Shown here: positions 10,432-21,970 of the stretch, piece by piece
Layout: every line of letters starts with the position of its first letter
Numbering within the stretch: the first letter of the stretch is position 1
Assembly: GCA_009746045.1 (NCBI GenBank)
Contig: RPFO01000079.1
Span: forward strand, 1,506,785-1,570,784
Direction: 5' to 3'
DNA from: Mesostigma viride
Lineage: Eukaryota; Streptophyta; Mesostigmatophyceae; Mesostigmatales; Mesostigmataceae
Length of the DNA: 64,000 nt
Position numbers and translations under genes: made by a program
Notes under the pieces: generated by a model
Seen by the model: only the letters and a program-made list of their open reading frames with translations
Told to the model about the DNA's origin: nothing
Database searches by the model: none

Positions 10432-10478
10432 TGTAGGAAGAGGCAGTGGGAAGGGGGAGCGGTTTACCCTTTCGGTGT

Positions 10479-11537
10479 TTACTTGGTTTGCTGGGCCTTG
10501 CCCAGCTTCTCCATCATCGTGGCGCTTTGCAGGGCCATCTTCATGGCCGGGTTGCTCACCAAGGAGGCATCTTCCTTGAGAGCAAGGAGGTGGCCAGCCA
10601 CCTTCCACCCTCCTGACCCCTGGCTCTCCACTAGGAGCATGGCTGCCACCACCCTCATGAGATACTCTACCCCAGCCAACTCCCCGGCTGCCGGCCCCAA
10701 CTCCTTGAAGAGTGTGTCCATGGCCAGGGCGATGTTCATGACCACCTTCCTGCTTTCCTGGTTCCTCCACCCCCCTTGGCGAGTAGCCATGATCCAACTC
10801 TTTATCCCCCCTCCATTGTCGTTGGCATCCTCGAGCACCTCGGGGAGCACTCTCTCTTGCACCCTCCAATTCACCACTTGTGCTCGAGTGGGCAGCGTCA
10901 CCCCTTTGGTCTTTTTCGGCTTCCTGGAAGCCCCATCTGCCCCGGCCAGCGCATCCTTCAATTTCGTCAGGAAATCCTCTTCCTCGGACTCCTCCTCCTC
11001 CTCCTCTTCTTTGCCCGCCTGCCCCTGCTTGCCAATAATAGCCGCCAGCTCCAAGAGCTGCTCCCTCACATCCCCCGCGGCCTTTCCCTTGCTCGGGGCT
11101 GGGCTTCCGACTTTTTTCGTCCCCTTTTTCGCCCCTTTCGTGGGCCGGCGTGGTGGCTGCATCTCCTCTTCGTCCGAGTCCGCCAAGTCCCGGGCGCTTT
11201 GGAGGGCTGCCACTAGCGCTTCGTTTGGGTCCGCTGCTGCCAGAATTTCAGGCCCGTCCACGTGGTCGACCAGCAGTCCAACGACGGACTCCAGCTGGGC
11301 CGCAGACCACCGGCTGACAGTAGTTACCCAGTCGGTCCCGAGGACCGCCTCAAAGGCAGCGCACACTTCAGGCAGGCCCGAGCAAGTGGAGAGCTCCTGA
11401 TGGAGCCTTTTCTTCTGCGTCGGCCAGCCTAGTCGGCCCTTTCCCGTCTGTTTAGTAGCTGTCGGCACCTCGGGATTAGCTTTCGGTAATTGCTTCCCAG
11501 CACCTGTCGAACCTGGCTTCCGCCCGGGCTTCGGCAT
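10479..11537 (-). CDS. Gag-like protein of the retrotransposon
   Basis: This 352-residue protein lies first in the element, between A1 and pol. It opens with a Lys/Pro/Gly-rich basic segment (MPKPGRKPGSTGAGKQ). A helical middle includes LESVVGLLVDHVDGPEILAA. An acidic run (GKEEEEEEESEEEDF) follows, and a C-terminal helical part has VMNIALAMDTLFKELGPAAG. No zinc knuckle is visible. Position, size and charge pattern suggest a nucleocapsid/Gag role, which is inference. The stop at 10479 is 48 bp before the proposed pol ATG. Confidence 0.7.
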   Translation of the reverse strand: MPKPGRKPGSTGAGKQLPKANPEVPTATKQTGKGRLGWPTQKKRLHQELSTCSGLPEVCAAFEAVLGTDWVTTVSRWSAAQLESVVGLLVDHVDGPEILAAADPNEALVAALQSARDLADSDEEEMQPPRRPTKGAKKGTKKVGSPAPSKGKAAGDVREQLLELAAIIGKQGQAGKEEEEEEESEEEDFLTKLKDALAGADGASRKPKKTKGVTLPTRAQVVNWRVQERVLPEVLEDANDNGGGIKSWIMATRQGGWRNQESRKVVMNIALAMDTLFKELGPAAGELAGVEYLMRVVAAMLLVESQGSGGWKVAGHLLALKEDASLVSNPAMKMALQSATMMEKLGKAQQTK

Positions 11538-11608
11538 CCCAGCCGCTTTGCAGAAAGGAATTCTGGGCGTCAGCTACGCTGCCCCTGACCCCTGTCGCCG
11601 CCTTCGTT

Positions 11609-11989
11609 AAAACAAAAGAGACCGCCATGAGCTAGGTGAGCAAGCTTTTATCGTGTTTCAAGGCCAACGGCTCTCTACCAACGGCCAGATCCGGCAACGG
11701 CCTCTAAACAGTTTTAGCCGTCAAGTTTTACTTCAGATATTGCCTGTTGCAAACCCGTCCGCAATCACAGATCTGCTAGGAGAACCTAGACGCAAAAATC
11801 CGTCGTCAAGGTACTCAGCACACCGTCAAGGTATGGGCCGCAACAATTAGGCCATATCTTCCGTAATACTCGTACACTAGAAGCCTAATCAACCTTATTA
11901 CGATCACATCACCCAGCTCTATTTCACCTAGCATCAGCGGCTCCCCTTCCGTATCACTATAAAGAAACTATGTTCAGAGAACCCCGATT
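11609..11989 (-). repeat. Split direct repeat A1 (outer copy)
   Basis: This is the 5' terminus of the element on the minus strand, 381 bp identical to A2. Its outer end CCCCGATT on the + strand meets AATTAATTAATTAAA. It should hold the element's promoter, though none is recognised. Confidence 0.95.
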
Positions 11990-12940
11990 AATTAATTAAT
12001 TAAACCCGTGCTCCCGTTGGGGAGTCACGGAGCACCGAAGTGCTTTTAATCCCTGTGTGTGCACAACAGAAGAAAGGGCAGAGACCCCCATTCTCCTTCA
12101 TGCCAAAGGCATGCCACACTGAGCTGCACTCGGACTGACACGCTAAACGATCCGGCAATCTGTGGGTGCAATAAGACCGGCCCATGTGAGCATGGCATAA
12201 CCAGGAGCGTGGGCAAGTAATCTGATCATAGCCAGGACGTAGCATGGCTGTACAAGGACTATTGTAAGCTAAGGCCATGGCTGGTTGTGTACCGTGCGTT
12301 AGCGGTGCACGCGACTAGGTATGTTGGCACAGCTAGGCAAACATTCTAAGCATGGCTGCCGTAGCGGCAGTGACTACCAATGGATACAAGCTAGGGCTAT
12401 TATGCAAGCTGTTATATAGCCCGCTCAGTCATCAGTGGGGGCGTCCACATCTTGTGGTTGATCATCAAGTCCCCACCCCTCCAGTGCACCTTGGGCTTCT
12501 GGGGGTCCTGCTTGTGGCGGAGGTATTCCGGCCACAGGTCGCGTTGCTGCTGCTGCTGAGCGGGGGGGCAGGTCGTCGTCCAGCGTCCAGGTGAGGTCGT
12601 GCAACCGATTGCGACGAGAGAGGAACCGCTGCTGGGGTGGCCATGGCTGCCTTCACCTCTGCCAGGCTGGTATGCAAATAATGCAATGCCGAGGTGTCGA
12701 CTTCAGCAGGGTACAGTATAGACGACAAATCCTCGATCTGGGCGGCCATGGCCGCGACTGTCTTGTTGCGAGCTCTGCTGCAGGTCTGCTTTCGGGGAAG
12801 CACCAGGAGTGTTGGCGGAGCCGTGCTTGGTGTCCGGTTGTAGGCGGAAACGGAGTGCCCGGAGGCATGGGGCCTGCACGTGGCCGTCAATTGAAGACCG
12901 AAAGTCAACGATGTGGCACGGTCGACCATGTCATCCAATC
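11990..12940 (-). mobile_element. 5'-truncated ORF1-only LINE-like copy with the shared 3' tail
   Basis: On the minus strand this ends with the shared ~108-nt tail (12099-12004) and then (TTAA)n. The tail contains a UUCG hairpin and the terminal GTGCTCC...GGGAGCAC stem. Upstream, about 12470-12650 reads as the C-terminal part of ORF1: LHDLTWTLDDDLPP, and in another frame SRTPRSPRCTGG, both also seen near 21000-21120 in the + copy. No ORF2 lies between ORF1 and the tail. The 5' boundary near 12940 is uncertain. The tyrosine-recombinase element sits in this copy's AATT tail. Confidence 0.7.
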
Positions 12941-15900
12941 TGGCCAGCAGTGGCTGCCTTGCCGCATGTTAGGAGTGAAGATCGAGCTCGTGTCCCGCAC
13001 TCTTTATGTGGCGCAGGGCCCGGCCATCGCACGCTCTTCCAAATTAATTAAGCGAGCTAGAAGAAAGATTGGTCCGGCACATCCGGCCGAACCTGGCTTG
13101 CAAGAAAGGCGCAGGGCAATTAATACTGCGGCGGACGTCGTCGACAGCATCATCAGTGCATGGATTCGTCATGGGTCAACGCCGTATGTACCACTTGTAT
13201 TACAGTAAGAACCGGCCGCGTGGCGGTTTGACGTGGCTTTCCGTCCATCTGCATGGTTGTCTCCGGTTGATCACATCGGCAGGGTAAACGAAGTGCTGCT
13301 TTTGACGACGCGACATTCCACAACGTCGTCTCGGGGCTACAACGTGAAGGCCGCCGCCTCTGCGGCCAGCGCATAATAATAAGGGTTGTGGGCGCATTTT
13401 CCTCCCCAGCTGTGGTGGGAGAAGATGCGGCTGACTGAGTGTCCGCCATTGATACTCTCGTAGCCAAATTATTAATAATACGAATTCTGCTGGGCCGATC
13501 GCCTCTGACGGATAGCCGACAAAATCTGCATGAGACTGCATCTATTCCAGCCGCCAATAGTATATCACCACGTGCGTCTTTAGTAGATGAAGTTAATGGC
13601 GCAAACTGCTTGTAGTTCCGAGTTTATTTGAGAAAGGTTTGAGCATTCTTGTATATTGCCCATCGCCGCCATTTTCGCGCACATCTCTCATGATCGGCAT
13701 CTCACGTACGTAAGCCACGATCTCACGCGGCTCAGTCAGGTTGAAGATGATAAAAATGATGGAAGGAAAAAATATGGCCTTGGTTTTGATATGCAGCGTC
13801 AATGAGTTTTAGGCGTTTGTGAGCACACGGGAATGGTTGTCTCACTTACTGTCAGGCCGCACTTCACACTCGTGCCGGCCAGCTGACGAAGCACCCTCCG
13901 TAGTAGACATCGCATGCGGCAACACATGACACCGGCCATGCAGACATGGGCATAACACCGGTTGCATGCAGTCTCACTTGATTTATGTCGTCACGCAGAA
14001 CAATGAAACACGTCGATCCTACATAATAGTCGATCAATGCCGGCACCTGCGCGTCATATAGTAGCAACGGTCAGTTTTCACTGGTGACTTCTTGTATGAT
14101 GAACCGTCACGATAATATACATGACAAAGTAGTGGCGCATGTAAAACCCTCTGACAACCAATCCTCACGTCACCCCGTGCATTTCACCCCATGCATTTCG
14201 CTTTCGTTGCCCCCGCACGACGCATCACGTGGGAGGCTTGTGCAGTTCCAGTATAGTTGTGTTCTTTGTATATAACAATTAAATAAAGAATTCTTGCGTT
14301 AAATTGGCACCACACGACGGAGTACTGAACCGTTGTTATTGATGTTACACCTAGAAGGCCTGCTGATCGACCTTTATTTATGCTTCAATGGTACACGCTC
14401 TCGCAATATCAGCCATGCAGGCCACCATTTCAACATCGGTAATTTCACTAATTTGTGCATCGTCACGACCGAAGTTGATATTAAATTCGAATTTATTCAC
14501 GTCAGTATCTTCCACAATCTCACCTGCCTTCTAAGAATCCTATCGAAGCAGGATCGCAAGGGAAAAGCCAACAAAGTGAAGGAACGGGGGTTCCCAGCAT
14601 GCAGTCCTGAATTCGGACAACCCCATGCATTATAAATAAGGAGTCTAGCTGCCCAGGCCCGGAGCTCAGCCCGGAGCCGAGGATCACACCGGGATATAAG
14701 ATAAAGCGGCCACATGCATGCATGGAACATGCTCTGACAATGGACTCGTGCACACAGCGAGCGATATAGACAGACTCCGGCTCTCGCTCAATTAGCTCTC
14801 TGCCCGCTGTCAAGGCTTGCGCACGCTCCCGGCTCCAAGTTTGATAGCCGATACATAGATACGGTTGTGACGGTATCGCAAAGGCTCCTTGTGGACAACT
14901 ATGTGAATGCACTACTGTAGCTGCTATCAAAATCACTGCGCAAATTCTGCAATGCCATTTGCACGGACCTCCAGCTTGCTCCCCTTGCCATGGCCCCGGC
15001 CATGGTGTAGCGCCGCCATTGACGAATGCAATGCACGTCTCACAACGAGGCTTGTCAGATATTACCGTTAGGCTACCGGGCACTGTCGACCGCACCGCCT
15101 GGCTCAACACCAAGGATGAAGCACTTCAAGTGACTGGCGCTTCCAAGCATGCAGGACTTAATTATCACGTGTGTTGACAAGAGTGCCAACAACTTTGCCG
15201 TTTTATGAGTTTTATCTGCAAGAAGCACTACCTAGTTGCTATACTTTGCACCACGAGTTGGCGTCCATGTGCAGCACTACCGATGTAATTCAGCGTGCAC
15301 AGTCCACCGCCAGTATCACTGCTGCTGATCATCGGGCTTTTCTGCACAGCCAAAACATTGTTGACCTAGCCTTCCATTAGTGGCAGTGACACGCCACCAC
15401 CACTACGTTCCCATGAATGTATCTGTATCTCACACAAAACTCCTGTTGCTTTGCGCACCATTGCTGCGTCGCATTCCGCGCCCCATGCACTGATGCCTTT
15501 ATCGAAACTCATCGGCCGGCATGGCCATGCTTTGAATGCTCTTGATCTCCCCGAAGCCAATGCATTATTATGGGTGGAGGTTCTGTCGAATGCCAGGTAT
15601 GAATGCGCTGGTAGTTGGCTCATCATGGACTCAGCCCAAGTACGCCTGCGCCTTGCCGCCCTAAGCCGTTCTACTGAAGACAGCCGCAGAGAAGTGTATA
15701 CCTCAGAATCATGCCGATAGCCACCTACTATGATTTCACCACTCTATACTCATTTCTATACATACCACACTAGATTTGCACGATTTGACAGCTCGTGTAG
15801 ATAGCCTCCTTACTCGTCTGTATGCACATAGGCCTCACGTGCGAAACCGCCTAGCTATAGCTGTGCACACGTGTACGTGTGTCTCGATCTCAGACCAAGG

Positions 15901-16600
15901 CCACGGCGCAACGTGGCTCTCAGGTATTGCGGCAGGCCTGCGAGATGCTTATTATTATAATTTTATCATCACGATCAGGCTGACCTTGTTCATTGGAGCT
16001 TTTTTCTTGTTGATAACACCTTCATTAATTGACAGTTCGATCGTCGTGTGCCGCCAGTTGTACGTCGGAGGATACTATATACTTGCAATTACCTCGCGAT
16101 CTTATTAACATAATACCCATAACAAGAAGGGCTGGCGTACGCGGCTGTCTACTATAATAAGCGCAAGGATCCTAAATACCAGCAAATTCCTTTCATTCGC
16201 TTCCCCGATATCAGTTCACAGTCTCCTTTCCCACACAGCGAAATATGGTGTTGTTCTTAGTCAGAACTTTGCATCGTTTTTCCCGTCTTTGTTCTTATCG
16301 TCTCGATTTCATCACGAATCTTGCTGAACTCTTGCATCGTTTGTTGGTCAAAGACTATGTATGACTGAGACATTATGCTCCGTCAAGTCCGGTGTCTTTC
16401 GCAACGTCACCCACATCTGTTCGGTGCTGCACGGCTTTGCACAAGCTCTACAAACAGGTCGTGGACCGGCTGGATCGCGTACGTAGTATCTCCGCGCATC
16501 TGACCCCGGGCTGTGCTGTCAGATCTCCTTAATCAATTGCGCCCGCCCGTTCCGAGCTTGGCACTAGCTAGCTGGATTCGTTGTCCACACCGTCGCGTCG
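12941..16600. other. Intergenic, no gene recognised
   Basis: No open frame here looks like a real protein, and I found no RNA gene. The stretch is more AT-rich than the exons of the two host genes and is probably old transposon debris. The small frames at 13153-13557, 14520-15113 and 15776-16108 have no recognisable motif. Confidence 0.4.
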
Positions 16601-16809
16601 CTGTATATTATCACAGTAACACGATGTTTTCTGGCATACGCGGGCAGCTTTTGGTTCCCGCCGCGCACGTTTGAAAGTGTGGTCCTCCGGATTTTCGCCT
16701 TTGCACCGTGTGCAGTTCTTGGACGTTTGGGAACATGGCATGGCTAACGTAATGACTGACTAGCCGAGACCATTTCAGTGGTTTTCCATTTGCGGGTATT
16801 TCCTCGTAA

Positions 16810-17125
16810 ATGGTGGGAGAGCGATCGCAGCAATGCTGCTCCGTCACTAGACATGCACTCCCGGCCAGTGCCATTAAGGCTCGAAACACACGCCCTGCAT
16901 GACCAAGCAAGCTGTATCCGGCCCCACCGTCTCGGTCATCTAGTCGCTCCACACGTAAGCCAGCCATAATTAATATCAATGCACAAGGCTACCCATTTCC
17001 ATATCCATCCATATATTCATCATCCTGCTGAACGATCGACTCGAAAACGCGGAAAAGATAACGGCAGGCTCGAGCTATACTCTTGGTCCGGATTCTCCCG
17101 ATTTAATTCTGGCCTGCGCTGGTTG
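16810..17125 (-). repeat. Dispersed repeat family R, copy 2 (inverted, uninterrupted)
   Basis: This is the inverted counterpart of the copy at 4406-4955. It lacks the ~280-bp insertion found there, so it represents the pre-insertion state. The outer limits are approximate. No coding capacity is seen. Confidence 0.75.
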
Positions 17126-17189
17126 TCTGCAACTGATACTACACTGGTCATTTCGTTTCCCAATCTCTTCTGCCCATGTGCGGCGTGGG

Positions 17190-17512
<323 letters not shown>

Positions 17513-17574
17513 TGCAACAACAACATCATTTATCTTTAACAACAACAACATTACATTATCATCATCATGCCTTA

Positions 17575-18035
17575 ATAGTGTATATCAATATTTTCTAGAA
17601 ATCTTGAAATCACTAAGCATCCAACTGAAATAGCATTGCGCATTATTTCCGGGTAAAGTTATGGGTATGTTTATTAATTAACCAATGGGGAGATCATTAG
17701 ATAATAAAGGTGTACCAAGTAGCGACAATTAGTCGTGGGCTGCATGTGGGTTTAAACCCTGAGTATGTGCCCCTAAAAGCCCTCAGGCTCGATCCGGGGA
17801 GATCGAGGCCTTTATGTTCTCCCAAACCGATCGACGCCTCGATAAATGTGTTCCATGCAACCAGCCTTTCTTGCTGTGGGCTCTGGACCATATGTATTAA
17901 AAATATAATTACTTACAACAGAGTGAAATCACTCAAACCAAAGCAAACCGGCCCAGCTATAAACCTATATACAGAGCCATGTCAAAGCTCTATACTACGA
18001 TAAGACCAATGGAAACGCCTAACGGGAGGAACCTA
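17575..18035. other. Intergenic, nothing recognised
   Basis: No gene, transposon domain or RNA gene was recognised in this stretch between the AAC tract and the LINE-like tail. Confidence 0.4.
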
Positions 18036-19140
18036 ATAATTAATTAATTAATTAAACTCGTGCTCCCGTTGGGGAGTCACGGAGCACCGAAGTGCTTTTA
18101 ATCCCTGTGTGTGCACTACAGGAGAAAGGGCAGAGACCCCCAGTCTCCTTCCAGGAACCTAATAGCCCTGCTGCACCGCAAAATCAGCCCGCGTACGGCG
18201 GAGCATGATGTCAGCCATGGCCCGAGTCAGCGCCACCGACAAGCGCTGACGCCAATATGACGTCCAGGTCCGCGCCGACCATGGGGCCCGCTGGCCCTCC
18301 AGGTCCAGCCGGTCCTCCCGAAGCCGGCAACACTCCTTGAAGAAGGCGGAGGTCAGGGGCCCCATGGCCCCAAACTCCTCCAGGACAAAGGGCACCACAC
18401 GATGGTGCCCGACGTCGCCGTAGGCCAGGAGCTTGGCCCGCTCCGCCCGGTCCGCCGTGTAACCTGCCGTGAGGGAGGCCCCAGCCACGTGGCTAAGAGC
18501 CAAGGGCCGCGCCACCGAAACGTCAATAAGCAGATGCCGGCCACCCCCCTCAAAGTCCAGCACCACGATGTCAGGCCGGTGGTTGGGGGAATAGAAGGCA
18601 GCGCCATCCGCATCCTCGGACCGGATGTTCGCGTGGGGGAAGACCGACCGAATCATGGCGAGCACCACCGTCAGGAGGACATGCAGTGTGCAAATACAAA
18701 TACCAATTCTGATTCTGTTGGCCCCCCATGCAGGCAAGGTAGTGAGTCCCCGTGGGATCCAGCGGCTGCCCACAGCTACCACAAGGCCGCCCGGCCGGAA
18801 CAAGAGGCTGCGGGGCAAATAGCTGGTGCCGGAGCGCCACCGAGTAGTGGCTGGGAGCCAAGGCGAATGGGGGGCCATGGGAAGAGCACGAAGGTACGCC
18901 GAGCCCACACTCCGCAAGGAAAGCGAGAACAGCCACGCACGTCCCTGGGCGTTGAGGTCCGCGAAAAGAGCAATCCAATCAGCCGTGTGCAGAATACCCG
19001 CGTAGGTTTTCTGGTGTTTATCGATGACGCGAGCAGGGAATGCGGCGGGAGATTGAACGGAGGCGACCGAGGGAGTGCCGCGAGGGAGGTGGACCATATG
19101 TATATGGGGCAGCCTTACTGCATCGGCTATGAGTCAGCCA
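18036..19140 (-). pseudogene. 5'-truncated LINE-like element: C-terminal end of ORF2 with zinc knuckle and endonuclease-like motif
   Basis: On the minus strand the frame 19097-18159 contains SVGSAYLRALPMAPHSPWLP and, after a gap, a block with RPDIVVLDFEGGG then LLIDVSVARPLALSH. Between them the conserved CGSCGQPLDPTGTHYLAC (C-x2-C-x9-H-x3-C) reads in another frame, at about 18720-18790, so two compensating frameshifts are present. A CCHC knuckle followed by RPD...DV is the C-terminal arrangement of LINEs with a restriction-like endonuclease. The PD-D-x-V reading is by eye only. Seven bases past the TAG begins the shared tail (18151-18060), then (TTAA)n. The 5' end near 19140 also touches a TTAATTAATTA run. 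No reverse transcriptase core is left. Confidence 0.65.
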
Positions 19141-19179
19141 TTAATTAATTAGTTAGGAACATAACTCGATCCGTTGTGG

Positions 19180-19480
19180 AACATATCCTATAGAGAAGGG
19201 GCATATGGCTTTTAATACATTCTAGGCTACTAGCTTCCTGCAAGGGTGGGAATGTAAACAACACTTGCTCTAGGGGCACCAAGGGCACCGGCACCGGCAC
19301 CAGAGTCTGCGAGCTCAATTAAGGCCTGTCATGGGGTGGAAGATCATCATGGCTGTACAAAGGCTAGGGCATGGCTTCTAGCTCATCAGAGAGTGACTCT
19401 CTGTATAGGCAGGGCTGAGCTAAATTCTTAATGCATCATCCATGGGGGGTCCCATCATAGGCAGGGCGTGGCTAAATTAT
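19180..19480 (-). repeat. Left arm of an inverted repeat pair flanking the ORF1-only element
   Basis: The reverse complement shares CCTAGAATGTATT, CCATATGCCCCTTCTC, CATGATGATCTTCCACCCC and CAGAGAGTCACTCTC with variants in 21660-21960 on the + strand. Both arms lie just outside the element at about 19545-21602. A related CTACATGATCTCACCACGG occurs near 23130. The family is unknown. Confidence 0.6.
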
Positions 19481-19544
19481 TAATGCATCAGAGGGATTCG
19501 ACATGCCCGCCATCAAGATACTGGACACCGCTTCTTGTTCTGAC

Positions 19545-21602
19545 GAAAATGGCTGACGGCGGTATGGCTGACGGCGGAGTTCAGATCTTTTGCGTCTGAG
19601 CCCCAAGTTCGGTCAGACCACTTGCATTCGATGCGCTTTTTTCAGACGCACACGCCAGTATCATCGGGTACGGCTGAAACGCAGTATATTGCCAAAGTTA
19701 CTCACGTGACAAGCAGCTATGACGACCCCAAAAGCAAAACGGGGTTTGGAAAAGGAGCTTTCCGGCTCCCTGGCAGCCCAACCCACTCGCCATCGTCCTT
19801 GCCCAGCCGCCTGGGCTCGCCAACCCATCGCCAGCAGACCCGTCGATCGCCAAGCGCCTCGCCCATGAGCCTAGTAAGAAACCATGCCACGACCGCCACA
19901 AATGGAGCAAATTCCTGCCCGGCGACAGAGCGTCCTCCCTCCTCAAGTGGCAGGGGCTGTCGCCGCAGGAAGACGTCGAGGTCCTCCAGTTCCTCGCACA
20001 GGAACGGAAGCTCTTCGTGCCCCAGAAGGGGGGGCCGGGCGGCTATTGACTACTACCGCGACACGTCCTAAGTGGCTCTACACCTTTGACGAACCAAGCC
20101 AACGCCTGTTTATCTTGACCAGCCACTACCAGCTCAGCCTCGGCGACATCGGCCGAGCGCTCCGCACCCCAGCCCCCGAGCAGCCGGCAGCCACATCGGC
20201 TCCCTCCCTTTGCAAGGATGACATCCGCGCAGTGCTGGAGGAGCACGTACGTGACCTGGCCGGCCACTGGCCGAGAAGCTGACATCGCTGAACACGACGC
20301 TCGGCAACACGGTGGAGGCCCGGGTCTCCAATGTGGAAACCAAGGTCGTCCACAAGCTCCAGCCCCAGTTCACGACGCTGCACACCGCGGCGCAAGCTTC
20401 GGCAACGCATGCATGCTGCACTAGCTTGTCTCTCGCCTTCCAGGTGATCGAGGGCAAGTGCGGCGTGCTCATGAAGAAGCCTCAGGCCATCACCGCCCAC
20501 ACCGAGGCCCTGGCCACACAGGTCCCCAAGATAGCGGAGCAGACGGCCACCATTTGCAACCCAGCCACCCCGCAGGATGCTGGTGACCTCCCGCCGCTCT
20601 CCTACGCGGACCTGCTGCGGTCATGCAGCGACTGCCTCCACCACCGACGCCAATGATCGCCACGAAGCTCCAGGAGCTGGAGGACCACTGCCAGGCCCGG
20701 CCAGCAACGGGAGGTCACCGACCGCGCTCGCGCCGCGAGTGCCGAGTGGTGCTACGTCGCTTGATCCCCCAGAAGGGCAGGTGAGATCGACGTCAACCTC
20801 CCTTGCTGACGAGCTCAAGAACCAGCTTCTTCTTACGCTCATGGGCTTGGTAGGTGAGGTAGAACTGCGTGGGTGCCACCGCCTTCCCCACTCACGGGAC
20901 AAGGCGGCTCCCCCACCAGTCCTGCTCACCTTCCCCTCCCCTGAGGATAAGCAGCGGTTCCTCTCTCGTCGCAAGAGGTTGCACGACCTCACCTGGACTC
21001 TGGATGATGACCTTACCCCCGCTCAGCAACAGCAGCGCGACGCGACCCGAGTGTGGCCGGAATACCTCCGCCATATAAGCAGGACCCCCAGAAGCCCAAG
21101 GTGTACTGGAGGGGCGGGGACCTGATGATCAACCACAAGATGTGGACGCCCGGCCCAGCGGGCTAGTAGCAATAGCCCTAGCTTGTATCCATTGGAGTCA
21201 CTGCCGCTACTAAGGCAGCCATGCTTAGACTGTTTGCCTAGCTGTGCCAACATACCTAGTCACGTGCCGCCAACGCACGGTACACAACCAGCCATAGCCT
21301 TAGCCTAGTCCTAGTACAGCCATGCTACGCCCTGGCTATGTTCAGATTACTTGCCCACGCTACTTGTTATGCCACGCTCACATGGGTCTTATGTATTGCA
21401 CCCACAGTTTGCCGGATCGGTAGCATGTCCTTTTAGCTAGCGCGCCCGAATGCAGCTGTGGCATGCCTTTGCATGATGGCATGAAGGAGACTGGGGGTCT
21501 CTGCCGTTTCTCCTGTTGTGCACACACAACAGGGATTAAAAGCACTTCGGTGCTCCGTGACTCCCCAACGGGAGCACGTGTTTAATCAATTAATTAATTA
21601 AT
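19545..21602 (+). mobile_element. ORF1-only LINE-like element, near full length, with shared 3' tail
   Basis: The left end has ATGGCTGACGGCGG motifs. ORF1 pieces then follow in several frames: a head with LPRLAQERKLFVPQ-type charged sequence (about 19900-20060), a likely coiled-coil stretch (KLTSLNTTL, ARVSNVETKVVHKLQPQ, about 20280-20560), and a C-terminal block PPPVLLTFPSPEDKQRFLSR with LHDLTWTLDDDLTPAQQQQ (about 20910-21035), which resembles the RNA-binding part of LINE ORF1 proteins. Frame changes near 20280 and 20640 show decay. After ORF1 comes a ~360-bp 3' region and the shared tail (21483-21580), then TTAA repeats. There is no ORF2, and the 12-kb copy has the same ORF1-to-tail organisation, so the family seems to have lost ORF2 before spreading. 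Confidence 0.65.
21483..21602 (+). repeat. Conserved LINE-like 3' tail with two competing hairpins
   Basis: This tail is shared with 12099-11990 and 18151-18036 on the minus strand. It contains AGCAC-TTCG-GTGCT (21541-21554), a five-pair stem capped by a UUCG tetraloop. Overlapping it is GTGCTCC...GGAGCAC (21550-21577). Both use the same GTGCT, so the two hairpins exclude each other. The tail ends in TTAA repeats. Confidence 0.85.
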
Positions 21603-21659
21603 GCACTCATCCATGGCCATTAGGGGCGCACATGCGCGTGGGCCGCGTGGTAGGCTAAG

Positions 21660-21970
21660 CCTTACTAATCGACACCAGAGTCAGCCGCCATGCTTTGCCC
21701 ATATATGCAGAGAGCCACTCTCCGCTGAGGAGACGCCATCATGCCCTACTAGTAGCCATGATCATCTTCCACCCCATGTCCGCAACTTTGCAAAGCTGCT
21801 GGAATACATGGTGGTGCAGGTGCACCTCGCTCAGTACTTAGTGCACCCCGAGTAGGTGGCCGGCAGTTCAGTACACCCACCATCTGCAGGTTGTCGCCTA
21901 GAATGTATTGAAAACCATATGCCCCTTCTCAGGGATATGTGTTACATATCCTCCCCACGAAGGTATGTTT
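21660..21970 (+). repeat. Right arm of the inverted repeat pair
   Basis: This is the counterpart of the arm at 19180-19480. Shared landmarks are CCATGATCATCTTCCACCCC, GCCTAGAATGTATTGAAAAC and CATATGCCCCTTCTC. Identity is imperfect. Confidence 0.6.

Larger units (their letters stand above)
6601..11989 (-). mobile_element. PAT/Kangaroo-like tyrosine-recombinase retrotransposon with split direct repeats
   Basis: On the minus strand the order is A1 (11989-11609), gag-like ORF, RT-RNase H ORF, tyrosine recombinase, B1 (7278-7147), A2 (7146-6766), a 33-nt spacer, then B2 (6732-6601). A1 and A2 are both 381 bp and identical; B1 and B2 are both 132 bp and identical. This A1-ORFs-B1-A2-B2 layout is the split direct repeat arrangement of PAT/Ngaro-type elements in the DIRS order, and it differs from LTRs. 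Both outer ends abut AATT repeats with no evident target duplication, as expected for insertion by a tyrosine recombinase. Identical repeats suggest a recent insertion. One frameshift at a G10 run separates the RT and recombinase frames. Confidence 0.9.

Noticed and set aside
10432-10869. N-terminal extension of the retrotransposon polyprotein from the ATG at 10869
   Set aside because: It overlaps the gag-like ORF in another frame and reads as low-complexity Gly/Arg sequence.
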